DNA of 64,000 nt from Pontibacter ramchanderi. GTDB lineage: Bacteria; Bacteroidota; Bacteroidia; Cytophagales; Hymenobacteraceae. The notes beneath the pieces were generated by a model. The model was given only the letters and a program-made list of their open reading frames with translations, was not told the DNA's origin and did not search any database. Made by a program: the position numbers and the translations under genes. Shown here one piece after another: positions 34,827 to 44,102 of this stretch. The stretch covers positions 1 through 64,000 of the forward strand of contig NZ_PJMU01000005.1 in the NCBI RefSeq assembly GCF_002846395.1, read 5' to 3'. The number at the start of each line of letters is the position of its first letter. The first letter of the stretch is position 1.

Positions 34827-35198
34827 TTAAGGGCGGCACGCTGCGTAGGAGCGCACGTTGGTAAAATGTACAGTAAAATCAGCAAAATTCCGGTTATCGG
34901 TCACGTACAGCACGTGGTCGGCGAAGGCTTTTTTGTTGGTAATGTGCCAGATGGCCGTGCCGTCGGCAAAGAGTTTGTTGTTCTCGCGGTACACCACCAT
35001 CGAGGCAAAGGCTTCGTCATCGCCCAGGTATACCGTGTAGGCAGCGGTGTTCTTGTACTTGGGGTCGCGCTCCAGGTATACAGACCCGTAAATGCGACAA
35101 ATATCGTTATTTGATACAGTTACAGGGGCGTTGGCTGCTGGCTGAGGCGCTGCCAGGTATGGGAGCATCGACAACCAAAAGGATATCATTAGAATCAT
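34827..35198 (-). CDS. DUF6150 family protein
   Basis: The protein is 123 residues from ATG 35198 (a TTG at 35216 would add six). A signal peptide-like start (MILMISFWLSMLPYLAA) is followed by CRIYGSVYLERDPKY and then degenerate repeats of about 12-20 residues centred on aromatic-Ala-Asp (AFASMVVY, LFADGTAIW, AFADHVLYV, NFADFTVHF). This matches the DUF6150 pattern, of unknown function. It precedes prmA by 9 nt. Confidence 0.82.
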   Translation of the reverse strand: MILMISFWLSMLPYLAAPQPAANAPVTVSNNDICRIYGSVYLERDPKYKNTAAYTVYLGDDEAFASMVVYRENNKLFADGTAIWHITNKKAFADHVLYVTDNRNFADFTVHFTNVRSYAACRP

Positions 35199-35235
35199 AA
35201 AAGATAATTTAGCCAAATATAACTATATCTGCAAT

Positions 35236-35274
35236 AAAAAAGGCTGCTCACTATATAGTGAACAGCCTTTTTTC
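35236..35274 (-). terminator. terminator after tpiA
   Basis: AAAAAGGCTG pairs with CAGCCTTTTT, with an inner palindrome CACTATATAGTG. It starts 17 nt beyond the tpiA stop. Confidence 0.9.
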
Positions 35275-35290
35275 CTGTGTTATTTGATTA

Positions 35291-36052
35291 TCAGAATGAT
35301 TTGATAATGTCGGTAAAGTCGCGTGATTTGAGTGAGGCCCCTCCGATCAGGCCACCGTCCACATCGGGTTGCGCGAACAATTCTTTTGCATTGCCCGGGT
35401 TGCAGCTGCCTCCGTACAGGATGGAGCAGTTGAATGCCGCCTCGGCATCAAACATGCGCGAAAGCTGCTCTCGGATGTAAGCGTGCATTTCCTGTGCCTG
35501 CTGGCTGCTGGCAGTGCGGCCCGTGCCAATGGCCCAGATCGGCTCGTAAGCGATCACCACCTTATCAAATTCCTCGTTGCTCAGGTATGAGAGGCTGTCG
35601 TGCAGTTGCTTGCCCACGTATTCGAAGTGGCGGTCGGCGTCGCGCTCCTCCAGGGGCTCACCGCAGCAGAAGATTGGGGTCATGCCCTGTGCAATCGTTG
35701 CTTTCAGTTTTTTATAAAGCGCCTGCGCGTCTTCGTGATGGTACATGCGGCGCTCGCTGTGGCCGATGATCACGTACTGCACTCCCACCGACTTGAGCAT
35801 GCTGGCCGACACCTCACCGGTATAGGCGCCGCTGTCGTGCTCGCTCACGTTCTGGGCCGCCAGGTGCATCAGGTCGTTGCCTTGGGTTAATTTGCCCACG
35901 CTCTGCAGGAACGGAAAAGGTGGTGCCACAATCACGGTCACATCGCCGTTTACCTCGTCTTTCACCATGTTATCGATCTCCGATACCAGCGACAGCGCCT
36001 CCTCGTAGGTCTTGTTCATTTTCCAGTTGCCGGCAACAATTCGTTTTCTCAT
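35291..36052 (-). CDS. tpiA: triosephosphate isomerase
   Basis: TpiA interconverts dihydroxyacetone phosphate and glyceraldehyde 3-phosphate in glycolysis. The 253-residue protein has all active-site parts: GNWKMN (Lys), VIIGHSERR (His), AYEPIWAIGTGRTAS (catalytic Glu and loop 6) and LYGGSCNPGNA (phosphate loop). It is a single gene; a strong terminator separates it from the DUF6150-prmA unit. Confidence 0.96.
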   Translation of the reverse strand: MRKRIVAGNWKMNKTYEEALSLVSEIDNMVKDEVNGDVTVIVAPPFPFLQSVGKLTQGNDLMHLAAQNVSEHDSGAYTGEVSASMLKSVGVQYVIIGHSERRMYHHEDAQALYKKLKATIAQGMTPIFCCGEPLEERDADRHFEYVGKQLHDSLSYLSNEEFDKVVIAYEPIWAIGTGRTASSQQAQEMHAYIREQLSRMFDAEAAFNCSILYGGSCNPGNAKELFAQPDVDGGLIGGASLKSRDFTDIIKSF

Positions 36053-36110
36053 GTTTTATAGTAGCTATTGATTTATTTTGATTTACACCCGTACGGCAAG
36101 TTAGCAAAAT

Positions 36111-36136
36111 AAGGTATACCCGCCTTGCTATACCTT
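36111..36136. repeat. inverted pair of the octamer word
   Basis: AAGGTATA (36111-36118) and TATACCTT (36129-36136) face each other across a 10-nt spacer, just beside the uvrA terminator. Confidence 0.6.
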
Positions 36137-36142
36137 AAAAAC

Positions 36143-36176
36143 AAGCGCCGCGACAAAACCAATTGCCGCGGCGCTT
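36143..36176 (-). terminator. terminator after uvrA
   Basis: A 10-bp stem AAGCGCCGCG/CGCGGCGCTT with a 14-nt loop. On the minus strand it is followed by GTTTTTAAGG. Confidence 0.88.
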
Positions 36177-36189
36177 ATACATATACACT

Positions 36190-38997
36190 TTAGAGTCTAT
36201 CCTTCAGGAACCTGGCCGTATGGTTATCTTCCAGTTTGGCCATTTCCTCCGGCGTACCTTCAAACAACAAGTGCCCGCCGTTAGTGCCTCCTTCCGGACC
36301 CAGGTCAATGATCCAGTCGGCGGATTTAATAATGTCCATGTTGTGCTCGATGATAACGACGGTGTTGCCATTCTCGATCAGGGCATTGATGGACTGCAGC
36401 AGCTTGTTGATGTCGTGGAAGTGCAGTCCGGTGCTCGGCTCGTCGAAGATGAACAGGATATCCTCCTGATGCGCCTGTACGCCTTTGGTCAGGAACGACG
36501 CCAGCTTCACGCGCTGCGCCTCGCCACCCGACAAGGTGTTGCTCGACTGCCCCAACCGGATATAACCCAGACCCACATCGTTCAACGGTTTCAGCTTCTC
36601 CACGATCTTCGACTGATCGGCAAAAAAGTCGATGCTGTCAGCGATGGTCATGTCCAGCACTTCGGAGATGCTCTTGTCTTTGTATTTGATGTCAAGCACG
36701 TCCTGTTTGAAGCGCTGGCCGTGGCAGCTCTCGCAGGTGAGGTAGATGTCGGCCATGAACTGCATCTCGATCTTCACCTGGCCCTCGCCCTGGCATACCT
36801 CGCAGCGCCCTCCCTCAATGTTGAAGGAGAAGTGCGATGGCTTGAACCCACGCGACTTGGCCAGTGGTTGGTCAGCATACAAGGTCCGGATGGCATCATA
36901 GGCCTTCACATAAGTTACCGGGTTAGAGCGTGACGACTTACCAATCGGGTTCTGGTCCACAAACTCCACGTGCCGGATCTTGTTGTAGTCGCCGGCCAGC
37001 TTATCAAATTTACCGGTCGCCTCTGCCGTGTTGCCGTGCAGCTTCATCATGGCCGGCGCAAGTATCTTCTTGATCAGGGTCGACTTGCCCGAGCCACTCA
37101 CGCCGGTTACCACTGTCATCACACCCAGCGGCACTTTCACACTTAGGTTTTTAAGGTTGTTCTCACGGGCACCCTGTATCTCGATAGCGTTGCGCCATTT
37201 GCGGCGACGTGCCGGCACCGATACTTCCATTTTTCCGCTCAGGTATTTGGCGGTATAGGTATCGGCCGTTTGGGTCATCTCATCCAGCGTGCCCTGGAAC
37301 ATCAGGTTGCCGCCACCAGAGCCAGCCTCCGGCCCGATATCAATCAGTTGGTCAGCGGCACGCATCATCTCCTCTTCGTGCTCCACCACAATCACGGTGT
37401 TGCCTAGCTTTTGCAGGGAGCGCAGCACGCCGATAAGCTGCTCGGAGTCTTTGGGGTGCAGACCAATGCTTGGTTCGTCGAGGATATACATGGAACCTAC
37501 GAGGGCGCTACCCAGCGAAGTCGCCAGGTTGATGCGCTGGCTTTCACCACCTGAGAGGGTATTGGAAAGTCGGTTAAGCGTCAGGTAACCCAGACCCACA
37601 CGCACCAGGTAGCCCAGGCGGTTGGTCACTTCCGTAACCAGGCGCTCGGCCACGTTACGCTCGTGCTCGGTTAGTTGTATTTGCTCAAAAAACGGCAATG
37701 CCTGTGTGATCGGCATCAGTACCAGATCGGTGATGCTCTTGCCATTGATCTTCACGTAGCTGGCATCTTTGCGCAATCGCGAGCCTTTGCAGTCGGGGCA
37801 GGTGGTGCGGCCGCGGTAGCGCGACAGCATCACGCGGTACTGTATTTTGTGCGTCTGCGATTGCAGGTGCTTGAAGAAGTCGTTTAGTCCTTCGAAGTAT
37901 TTGTTGCCTGTCCAAAGCAATTCCTGCTCTTTCTCAGAAAGTTCGTTGTAAGGACGGTGGATCGGGAAGTCAAAGCGGATGCCGTTCTTCACAAGCGGCT
38001 GCAGCCATTCGTTCATTTTCTCGGAACGCCAGGGCGCAACGGCTCCTTCGTATACCGTCAGGCTTTTGTCGGGTATAACCAGGTCCGGATCTATACCCAG
38101 CACACTGCCGAAACCCTCGCAGGTCTGACAGGCGCCGTAAGGGTTGTTGAAGCTGAAGAAGTTGACCGAAGGCTCCTCGAACACCATGCCGTCGAGCTCG
38201 AAGCGGTCGGAGAAAACACGCTCCTCGCCATCGCCATACTTCAAACGACACTCGCCGTGGCCTTCAAAGAAGGCCGTCTGCACCGAATCAGCAATGCGGA
38301 ATTGCAGGTCTTCATCGGATTTGTAAATCACGGCACGGTCTACCAGAATATAAATCTCCTTACCCAGCTTCGGCTTCTTCTCCTCCAGCAGCTCTTCGAT
38401 AAAGTATACCTGTCCGTCGGCATAGATTCTTGAATAGCCTTTCTGCAGCAGTAGATCCAGTTCCTTATGCAGGGTTCGGTCTTTGTGCAGCTTCAGCGGC
38501 GCCAGGATCATCACACGGGCCTCGTCCTCCAGCGAGAAGATGAAGTCCACGACATCAGCCACGCTGTCCTTCTGCACCACCTCACCCGAAACAGGCGAAT
38601 ACGTCTTGCCGATGCGAGCGTAAAGCAGTTTCAGGTAGTCGTAAATTTCGGTGCTGGTACCCACGGTGGAGCGGTTGTTCTTGATGCTCACCTTCTGCTC
38701 GATGGCGATGGCCGGGCTGATGCCTTTGATGTAATCCACGTCCGGCTTGTCCATGCGCCCTAAAAACTGGCGGGCATAGGAGCTCAGGCTTTCCACGTAC
38801 ATGCGCTGCCCCTCAGCATACAGCGTATCGAAGGCCAGCGACGACTTGCCGGAGCCGGAAAGGCCGGTAACGACGATGAATTTGTTGCGTGGCAGGGCCA
38901 CACTGAGATTTTTAAGATTATGCACGCGAGCGCCTTTGATGATGATATGCTGGCGTGGGTCGAGTGCGTCGAGGTTATTTTCGGATGTGTTTGCCAT
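36190..38997 (-). CDS. uvrA: excinuclease ABC subunit A
   Basis: UvrA finds bulky DNA lesions and loads UvrB in nucleotide excision repair. The 935-residue protein has two ABC ATPase modules: [20 protein letters not shown] (about 45) and [13 protein letters not shown] (about 640), each with a [16 protein letters not shown] signature and [11 protein letters not shown] / [11 protein letters not shown]alker B. Zinc modules are CQTCEGFG...CPDCKGSRL and CEVCQGEG...CESCHGQRF. It is a single gene with its own terminator; no uvrB or uvrC is nearby. Confidence 0.97.
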   Translation of the reverse strand: MANTSENNLDALDPRQHIIIKGARVHNLKNLSVALPRNKFIVVTGLSGSGKSSLAFDTLYAEGQRMYVESLSSYARQFLGRMDKPDVDYIKGISPAIAIEQKVSIKNNRSTVGTSTEIYDYLKLLYARIGKTYSPVSGEVVQKDSVADVVDFIFSLEDEARVMILAPLKLHKDRTLHKELDLLLQKGYSRIYADGQVYFIEELLEEKKPKLGKEIYILVDRAVIYKSDEDLQFRIADSVQTAFFEGHGECRLKYGDGEERVFSDRFELDGMVFEEPSVNFFSFNNPYGACQTCEGFGSVLGIDPDLVIPDKSLTVYEGAVAPWRSEKMNEWLQPLVKNGIRFDFPIHRPYNELSEKEQELLWTGNKYFEGLNDFFKHLQSQTHKIQYRVMLSRYRGRTTCPDCKGSRLRKDASYVKINGKSITDLVLMPITQALPFFEQIQLTEHERNVAERLVTEVTNRLGYLVRVGLGYLTLNRLSNTLSGGESQRINLATSLGSALVGSMYILDEPSIGLHPKDSEQLIGVLRSLQKLGNTVIVVEHEEEMMRAADQLIDIGPEAGSGGGNLMFQGTLDEMTQTADTYTAKYLSGKMEVSVPARRRKWRNAIEIQGARENNLKNLSVKVPLGVMTVVTGVSGSGKSTLIKKILAPAMMKLHGNTAEATGKFDKLAGDYNKIRHVEFVDQNPIGKSSRSNPVTYVKAYDAIRTLYADQPLAKSRGFKPSHFSFNIEGGRCEVCQGEGQVKIEMQFMADIYLTCESCHGQRFKQDVLDIKYKDKSISEVLDMTIADSIDFFADQSKIVEKLKPLNDVGLGYIRLGQSSNTLSGGEAQRVKLASFLTKGVQAHQEDILFIFDEPSTGLHFHDINKLLQSINALIENGNTVVIIEHNMDIIKSADWIIDLGPEGGTNGGHLLFEGTPEEMAKLEDNHTARFLKDRL

Positions 38998-39330
38998 AAA
39001 GTATAGCGCCGGCAGAAAAGCCCGCGCATGACGAACTGATTTATATACGATGTAAAGATACGAATACCCTGTCGCATTCTGAAGGCTTTTGACCCTGTAC
39101 CTGACCTATGGCCTCGGCTTGCAACGTGGCATCCTTTTGAAACACCCTCAGCTCTAAAAAGGTTTAGCCTGCGTTCACTAATTGCCGGTCAAATGAGTCC
39201 CACTTTCACGTAAGATGACAGAACCAGGTATGGCACACATTGCCGCTAGTAAATCGCAGCATGTTTAAACTGCAACGGCCTGCTTCCGTATGTATGGGAT
39301 GCTATCTACAACCACTAAAACCAATTGAAC
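38998..39330. other. intergenic stretch between uvrA and bthx
   Basis: This holds the divergent upstream regions of uvrA and the bTHX gene. A TATCTTTA on the minus strand (complement of about 39053-39060) may be the uvrA -7 box. No gene or repeat seen. Confidence 0.6.
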
Positions 39331-39453
39331 ATGGGAAAAGGAGATAAAAAAACGAAGAAAGGCAAAATTGTGAAGGGCACATACGGCAACAGCCGCCCAA
39401 AACAGGCCACCAAGAGAAAAGCGGCTGAGAAAAAAGAAGCGGCTGCCAAGTAG
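39331..39453 (+). CDS. 30S ribosomal protein bTHX
   Basis: A 40-residue basic peptide starting MGKGDKKTKKGKIVKGTYG, followed by NSRPKQ and a Lys/Ala-rich tail. This is the THX family, a small peptide that fills a cavity in the head of the 30S subunit and is known from Thermus and Bacteroidota. The start codon has no Shine-Dalgarno sequence. A strong terminator follows 20 nt after the stop. It is too short for most ORF cut-offs. Confidence 0.9.
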   Translation: MGKGDKKTKKGKIVKGTYGNSRPKQATKRKAAEKKEAAAK

Positions 39454-39473
39454 CCCTACCCTGCCACATCAGC

Positions 39474-39514
39474 CATCCCATGCCGCGCCACGCGTAGCAT
39501 GGGATGTTTTTTTT
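39474..39514 (+). terminator. terminator after the bTHX gene
   Basis: A 10-bp stem CATCCCATGC/GCATGGGATG with a 13-nt loop and eight T residues. Its tail touches the stop of the convergent MFS gene. Confidence 0.92.
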
Positions 39515-40782
39515 CAGACAGGTTCCAGCTCGGGCGTCAGGTCCAGCTTGCGCAGTTTGTCGGCTTTCAGGGCCGTTATGCCCACCACCAGCAGCGTGAT
39601 CGCGCCGCCCAGCACCACCGACGGCACCGCTCCCATTACCTTGGCCATCGCGCCTGCCCGGAAGGCCCCGATCTCGTTAGACGAACCGATGAAGATGCTG
39701 TTGACCGAGGAGACGCGGCCCTTCATATACTCCGGCGTCAGGGTATGGAGGAGCGTGGACCGGATGATGACGCTGATGCTGTCGAATGCACCGCTCAGTA
39801 CCAGCAGCACCAGCGAGAGCCAGAAGCTGGTAGATAACCCGAAGAAAATCAGACTCACCCCGAACCCTGCCACACACCAGAGCATGATCTTCCCGGCTTT
39901 CAGGGTAATGGGGTAATAGGCCATCCAGATGGCCATTGCCACCGAACCGACTGCGGGTGCCGCCCGCAGAAAGCCAAGCCCTTGCGGACCGACCAACAGT
40001 ATATCGGAGGCAAAAACGGGCAACAGCGCCACCGCCCCCCCGAACAGCACAGCGAACATATCCAGGGAAATAGCGTTCATGATGACCTGGTTGCCAAACA
40101 CGAATCGTATACCTGAGCGCAAGCTCTCCATCATGTTCTGCGGATTAATGTTCTCCGGAAGCGCCTTGCCACCGATCAGCGCGAAGGCAGTGAAGGACAG
40201 CAGCACCAGCAGGGCGTCAACAGCATAGGCCGCCGTGATGCCGTAAAAGCCGTACACCAGTCCGCCTAGGGCCGGGCCCACTAGCGAGGCAGCCTGCCAG
40301 GTAGTGCTGCTCCAGGTAATGGCATTGGCGTAAAGCTGCTTGTCGGCCACCAGTTGGGGCATAAACGAGAACACGGCCGGCCCCATAAAGCCACGCGCAA
40401 TCCCGCTGATGAAGATAACCACATAAATCGGCAGCACGCCATACAGAGGCAGCACACGGCTCATATCCAGTGTGAAGTAAAGGAGCGCCAGCGAACAAAG
40501 CATTAGCACTGCCACCACCGTCACGATAATGCGCTTGCGGGGCACCGTATCAGCCACGTAGCCGGCATATAGCGACACGAAGATGGAAGGAATTGCCTCC
40601 GCCAGCCCAATCAGGCCCAAGGAGAACACATCATTTGTGATTGCATAGATCTGCCAGCCTACCACCACAGCCTGGATTTGCATGGCCAGCGTAATGCACA
40701 GTCGCGCCGATATGTACAGCCTGAACTCCGGTAGCCGAAGCACGGCATAGGGGTCGTGCCTGCGTGTTGGCTTAGCCTCCAT
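39514..40782 (-). CDS. MFS transporter
   Basis: A 422-residue permease with about twelve membrane helices. The loop after helix 2 reads GYVADTVPRKRI, the major-facilitator signature, and the plan resembles the EntS-like exporter group. The substrate is unknown. The N-terminal KPTRRHDPYAVLRLPEFRLY is typical of Bacteroidota members of this group. It is a single gene; its 3' end abuts the bTHX terminator. Confidence 0.88.
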   Translation of the reverse strand: MEAKPTRRHDPYAVLRLPEFRLYISARLCITLAMQIQAVVVGWQIYAITNDVFSLGLIGLAEAIPSIFVSLYAGYVADTVPRKRIIVTVVAVLMLCSLALLYFTLDMSRVLPLYGVLPIYVVIFISGIARGFMGPAVFSFMPQLVADKQLYANAITWSSTTWQAASLVGPALGGLVYGFYGITAAYAVDALLVLLSFTAFALIGGKALPENINPQNMMESLRSGIRFVFGNQVIMNAISLDMFAVLFGGAVALLPVFASDILLVGPQGLGFLRAAPAVGSVAMAIWMAYYPITLKAGKIMLWCVAGFGVSLIFFGLSTSFWLSLVLLVLSGAFDSISVIIRSTLLHTLTPEYMKGRVSSVNSIFIGSSNEIGAFRAGAMAKVMGAVPSVVLGGAITLLVVGITALKADKLRKLDLTPELEPV

Positions 40783-41323
40783 TTTCCTTTCTCCTATATA
40801 AACAGTTTTTCATACCTGCAAAGCTACGCCATGGCAAGTATACCTGCAGAATGGAGCAAGGAATAAATCTGGACAAGCTGCCTGACCCGGAATACGCCAG
40901 GCTTGCAGGAAAGCTACCAGAAAGAATCAATTCTCTTCGCAGTGTTGCCTTCATCTCCAGGGCAAGGCAGGTAAGAGGCTCAACCCTACCCGAAAAGACC
41001 ATTGCAGAAACGGGGCAGGTGCGCTAAAAGACTCTGCACCTATACCATATAAATTTATTTATAATTTCAAGTCGCAAACTGTAACACTCCGCCAGGTATA
41101 GAAGTATAATTTTTTACGGAGCGGCGCCACCTCAGCTACCAGCCGCCTCCTGCATGCAAGCCATTGCCAACCTGTGCCTACGCATGCTTTCGGTGCTAAC
41201 AGCGCCATATTATTCTTTTATTAACAATCCTTTTAGGGGTTAACACAGTCAGCTCAGGTCCGTATCCTTGAGCCAAGGAGCTGTCTTCTTTACTGATTAT
41301 CAATATTTAAAAATATCAACAAC
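40783..41323. other. 540-nt stretch without a confident gene
   Basis: One weak small frame (40851-41027, plus) and octamer copies at 40840 and 41095 lie here. The second half is AT-rich and probably contains the promoter of the next gene; TATCCTTG near 41262 is close to the TAnnTTTG box. A minus-strand frame at 40772-41002 is not convincing. Confidence 0.55.
40851..41027 (+). CDS. possible small protein, unrecognised
   Basis: An ATG-started frame of 58 residues (MEQGINLDKLPDPEYARLAG at the start), polar and mildly basic, with no motif. It is ATG to TAA with ordinary codon use, but there is no supporting promoter, ribosome site or known relative, so it may be chance. Confidence 0.25.
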   Translation: MEQGINLDKLPDPEYARLAGKLPERINSLRSVAFISRARQVRGSTLPEKTIAETGQVR

Positions 41324-41659
41324 ATGGAACAACTGGACATCCGCAAATTATTGGAGAACATCGAGAGAAAGGTGTACCAGCAGGAGATCACATCAAGCTC
41401 TGATGTAACGCAACTGATCAACACTGAAATTGCCAAGGCCATTAACCTAAACAGTAGCCTGGCAGGTGGCGAAGGCCTGCAATATCAGAATATCTCATGC
41501 ACCACCGTGGAGTGCTACTTAGAGCACCTTAAGGCAGTAGAGGCCAAACTGCAAAGCCCTGCCGACATTACGGCGCAATGCAAACCGGTGGAGGAGCGCG
41601 AGATCAACCGTCGCCTGCTCTTGATTTTGAATCGATTGAAACGCTACAGCCGGGAATAG
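41324..41659 (+). CDS. small soluble protein, unrecognised
   Basis: A 111-residue helical protein, from MEQLDIRKLLENIERKVYQQ to NRRLLLILNRLKRYSRE. It has three Cys residues in the middle and end (SCTTVECYLEHL, TAQCKPVEE) but no clear metal-site spacing. I know no family. A good terminator follows, so it is a single-gene unit. Confidence 0.65.
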   Translation: MEQLDIRKLLENIERKVYQQEITSSSDVTQLINTEIAKAINLNSSLAGGEGLQYQNISCTTVECYLEHLKAVEAKLQSPADITAQCKPVEEREINRRLLLILNRLKRYSRE

Positions 41660-41684
41660 CCGGAAACAACAGATTAAAAGACTG

Positions 41685-41725
41685 ATCCTTCGTACAGACG
41701 CTCCGTTTTGCGAAGGATTTTTTTA
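41685..41725 (+). terminator. terminator after the 111-residue protein gene
   Basis: ATCCTTCG pairs with CGAAGGAT (18-nt loop), then seven T residues. Confidence 0.85.
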
Positions 41726-41780
41726 TGCCCTTTGTATACCTTTAGTGACCAATGTCATTTTTCCCGCGCTGCTGTGTAAG

Positions 41781-41788
41781 TAATTTTG
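41781..41788 (+). promoter_or_regulatory. -7 box of the globin gene
   Basis: TAATTTTG matches TAnnTTTG and lies 29 nt before the globin ATG. The -33 region is only T-rich. Confidence 0.5.
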
Positions 41789-41817
41789 TAACCCTATTAG
41801 GTTTCAATTTGCAGCAC

Positions 41818-42207
41818 ATGAAGGAAGATATTAAAGATGAACAGGATATAAAACTGCTGGTTGACTCGTTTTACGCCAAGGTAAACGAAGACGACCTGTT
41901 GGGCCCGGTTTTCAACGGCTTTGCCAATGTGAACTGGGAGCATCACCTGCCTATAATGTACAGTTTCTGGAGCTCCGTGCTGTTTGGTACCATGGCCTAC
42001 AAGGGCCAACCTTTCCCGAAGCACATGCGCCTGCCCATAGACCGCCAGCACTTTGCACGCTGGGTTACGCTGTTTACCGAAACAGCAGACGAGCTGTTTG
42101 AGGGCGAGAAGACAAAAGAGTTAAAGCAGAAAGCCAATAGTATTGCGCAGGTGTTTCAGATGAAAATGGGCCTGATCGGCATCATAGGAAAAGAAACAGT
42201 TCTATAA
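41818..42207 (+). CDS. group III truncated hemoglobin
   Basis: The protein is 129 residues from ATG 41818 (MKEDIKDEQDIKLLVDSFYA). The longer frame from 41752 crosses the promoter box and is rejected. Features are the short two-over-two globin plan, Phe and Tyr in the distal helix (FYAKVNEDDLLGPVFN), the invariant FW in MYSFWSSVLFG, and the proximal His in PIDRQHFARWVTLF. Group III globins bind oxygen, NO or related ligands, and their role is not settled. It is a single gene with a very strong terminator. Confidence 0.9.
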   Translation: MKEDIKDEQDIKLLVDSFYAKVNEDDLLGPVFNGFANVNWEHHLPIMYSFWSSVLFGTMAYKGQPFPKHMRLPIDRQHFARWVTLFTETADELFEGEKTKELKQKANSIAQVFQMKMGLIGIIGKETVL

Positions 42208-42223
42208 GGAGTAAGCCCTGATA

Positions 42224-42263
42224 AAAAAGCAGCCATTCCATGCACCTGGAATGGCTGCTTTTT
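42224..42263 (+). terminator. terminator after the globin gene
   Basis: A 17-bp perfect stem (AAAAAGCAGCCATTCCA and its complement) with a 6-nt loop. Confidence 0.93.
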
Positions 42264-42463
42264 CATTGCCCTACACCTAAGCCAATCACCAACTCCGTAG
42301 TAATCGCTTTTAAGCCAGCGATATATACGGAATCGCTATATGTTGAAAAATAAATTTAACTGAAAGCATATACGTTTATATTATCTTGCCGTATATTAGG
42401 GAATAGTAATTCTTAACTGATGCATAGCATCTTTAATATTTTTGTTAAAGACACCCGGCTATG

Positions 42464-42495
42464 TTTGTGCAGTCAAAATGCATTCCCTATATTTG
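42464..42495 (+). promoter_or_regulatory. promoter of the ECF sigma-factor gene
   Basis: TTTG (42464-42467), 20 nt, then TATATTTG (42488-42495): a complete match to the Bacteroidota housekeeping promoter. The transcript would start about 42502 with a leader of about 80 nt. Confidence 0.7.
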
Positions 42496-42548
42496 ATTTA
42501 CATTTCTTAAAAATATTTGTTCTTACAGCCTAACGCAACAATATGGTA

Positions 42549-42579
42549 TAAAGCTCTACGTTAAACTAATGTAGCTTTA
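42549..42579 (+). promoter_or_regulatory. leader hairpin at the sigma-factor start
   Basis: TAAAGCTCTAC (42549-42559) pairs with GTAGCTTTA (42571-42579), leaving a 2-nt bulge and an 11-nt loop. The stem ends 2 nt before the ATG, so it could hide the start from ribosomes. Confidence 0.45.
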
Positions 42580-42581
42580 CG

Positions 42582-43184
42582 ATGAATACAACTACCCAGC
42601 TGAGCGACTCCGCTTTGGTCTCGCTCTACATCGCAGGTAACGAAAATGCGTTTGAACAGCTAGTAAACAGACACAAGAACAAAGTATTCACTACGATCTT
42701 ACTGATTGTTAAGGACACGTATACCGCTGAGGATCTCATGCAGGATGCCTTTATCAAGGCGATCCATACCATGAAGGGCGGCAGGTATAACGAAGAAGGC
42801 AAGTTCTCTTCCTGGATATGCCGTATTGCCCACAACCTGGCAATCGACTTTTTCCGTAAAGAGAAAAGAAGCCCGATGATCACCCTGGAGGATGGCAGTA
42901 ATGTGTTCAATGCCCTGTCGTTTGCCGAAGACTCCGTGGAGTCGCAGCAGATAAAGGAGGACACTCATGCCCGCCTGCGCGAGCTGATCCAGACGCTGCC
43001 ACAGGCGCAGCGGGAAGTACTTATGATGCGCCACTACGCCGACATGAGCTTCCAGGAAATAGCCGAGGCAACCGGAGTGAGCATCAACACAGCTTTAGGT
43101 CGTATGCGCTACGCATTGATCAACCTAAGAAAAAAGATGCTTAACAGCACGATTGCTTATGATAAAAACCTCTACTCAGAATGA
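42582..43184 (+). CDS. ECF-type RNA polymerase sigma factor
   Basis: A 200-residue sigma-70 family factor. Region 2 spans LVNRHKNKVFTTILLIVKDTYTAEDLMQDAFIKAI and the following KFSSWICRIAHNLAIDFFRK; region 4 is QREVLMMRHYADMSFQEIAEATGVSINTALGRMRYALINLRK, with a helix-turn-helix. Its 3' end overlaps a 76-residue gene by 26 nt, which is the usual place for a cognate regulator. The promoter is of the housekeeping type, and I see no second, self-recognised promoter. Confidence 0.92.
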   Translation: MNTTTQLSDSALVSLYIAGNENAFEQLVNRHKNKVFTTILLIVKDTYTAEDLMQDAFIKAIHTMKGGRYNEEGKFSSWICRIAHNLAIDFFRKEKRSPMITLEDGSNVFNALSFAEDSVESQQIKEDTHARLRELIQTLPQAQREVLMMRHYADMSFQEIAEATGVSINTALGRMRYALINLRKKMLNSTIAYDKNLYSE

Positions 43185-43389
43185 GCTGATCCAGTACGTA
43201 TACAATGAGTTGGCAGACCCTGCCCTCGAGCAACTGGAAACAGCATTGATGCACGACAACGAGCTGGCCGAGAGCTGCTCCGATCTCATGCTACTCCAGC
43301 GACTGCTCGACGGCGCGGCCAAAAGCCCTAGCCAGCGGTCTATCGACAACATTTTAAATTACTCAAAAAGCTTAAGTTTGCAGTCTTAA
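43159..43389 (+). CDS. small protein coupled to the ECF sigma factor
   Basis: The protein is 76 residues from ATG 43159, overlapping the sigma gene by 26 nt, so it is probably translated by coupling. The sequence is acidic and helical (NELADPALEQLETALMHDNEL, LMLLQRLLDGAAKSPSQRS), without a membrane segment, so it is not a classical membrane anti-sigma factor. It resembles the N-terminal helical part of anti-sigma domains, and a soluble regulator is plausible (inference). Its stop codon lies in the loop of the terminator. Confidence 0.7.
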   Translation: MIKTSTQNELIQYVYNELADPALEQLETALMHDNELAESCSDLMLLQRLLDGAAKSPSQRSIDNILNYSKSLSLQS

Positions 43390-43408
43390 CCGACTGCAAA
43401 CTTTTTTT
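43374..43408 (+). terminator. terminator overlapping the end of the sigma operon
   Basis: A 12-bp stem AAGTTTGCAGTC/GACTGCAAACTT with a 6-nt loop that contains the TAA of the preceding gene, then a T run. The nth ATG begins at the next base (43409). Confidence 0.88.
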
Positions 43409-44095
43409 ATGCGCAAAAGAGAACGCTACAAGCTGCTGATCGAGCACTTTACCCAGAACTTTCCAGACCCCGAGACCGAGCTGGCCTACTCTAATCCATA
43501 CGAGCTGATACTGGCTGTCGTGCTCAGTGCCCAGTGCACCGATAAACGCGTGAACATGGTAACGCCTGCTTTGTTCGAGGCATTCCCGACACCGGAGCAC
43601 CTGGCGGCAGCAACACCGGAAGAGATCTTCCCGATCATCCGAAGCATTTCATACCCTAACAACAAAGCAAAGCACCTGGCCGGACTGGGCAAAATGCTGG
43701 TGGAGCAGTTTAACGCAGAGGTGCCGAGCACCGTGGAAGAACTGGTGAAGCTGCCGGGTGTGGGACGCAAAACGGCCAACGTGATCGTTTCGGTGATCTG
43801 GAACCAACCGGCTATGGCCGTGGACACGCATGTGTTTCGGGTGAGCAAGCGCCTGGGCCTCGTTTCCAAAACAGCCAAAACACCGCTCGAAGTTGAAAAA
43901 GAGCTCGTAGCCAACCTGCCACAAGAGTTGATCGCCAAAGCACACCATTGGCTAATTCTGCACGGTCGCTACATCTGTTTGGCTCGTCGGCCTAAGTGTG
44001 AAGAGTGTCCGCTCACGCATTTCTGTGCGTTCTTTCAAAAATACTACCCTAACATACCTGACGACCCGGAAAACAAGGTGGGAGGTATAGTCTGA
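43409..44095 (+). CDS. nth: endonuclease III
   Basis: Nth removes oxidised pyrimidines from DNA and nicks the abasic site. The 228-residue protein has the helix-hairpin-helix LPGVGRKTANVI with the catalytic Asp in AVDTHVFRV, and the iron-sulfur loop CLARRPKCEECPLTHFC (Cys spacing 6-2-5). The catalytic Lys is in AQCTDKRVN. The start is odd: the ATG directly follows the T run of a terminator, with no leader. An in-frame later start is not obvious, since MRKRERYKLLIEHF is the family's usual beginning. Confidence 0.94.
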   Translation: MRKRERYKLLIEHFTQNFPDPETELAYSNPYELILAVVLSAQCTDKRVNMVTPALFEAFPTPEHLAAATPEEIFPIIRSISYPNNKAKHLAGLGKMLVEQFNAEVPSTVEELVKLPGVGRKTANVIVSVIWNQPAMAVDTHVFRVSKRLGLVSKTAKTPLEVEKELVANLPQELIAKAHHWLILHGRYICLARRPKCEECPLTHFCAFFQKYYPNIPDDPENKVGGIV

Positions 44096-44102
44096 TAAAA
44101 AA

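Larger units (their letters stand above)
42208..42581. other. AT-rich intergenic region before the ECF sigma gene
   Basis: It contains the globin terminator (42224-42263), about 200 nt of AT-rich DNA, a full promoter (42464-42495) and a leader hairpin just before the sigma-factor start. No gene seen. Confidence 0.7.

Noticed and set aside
40772..41002. 76-residue minus-strand frame upstream of the MFS gene
   Set aside because: It overlaps the MFS start and has no motif, promoter or ribosome site.
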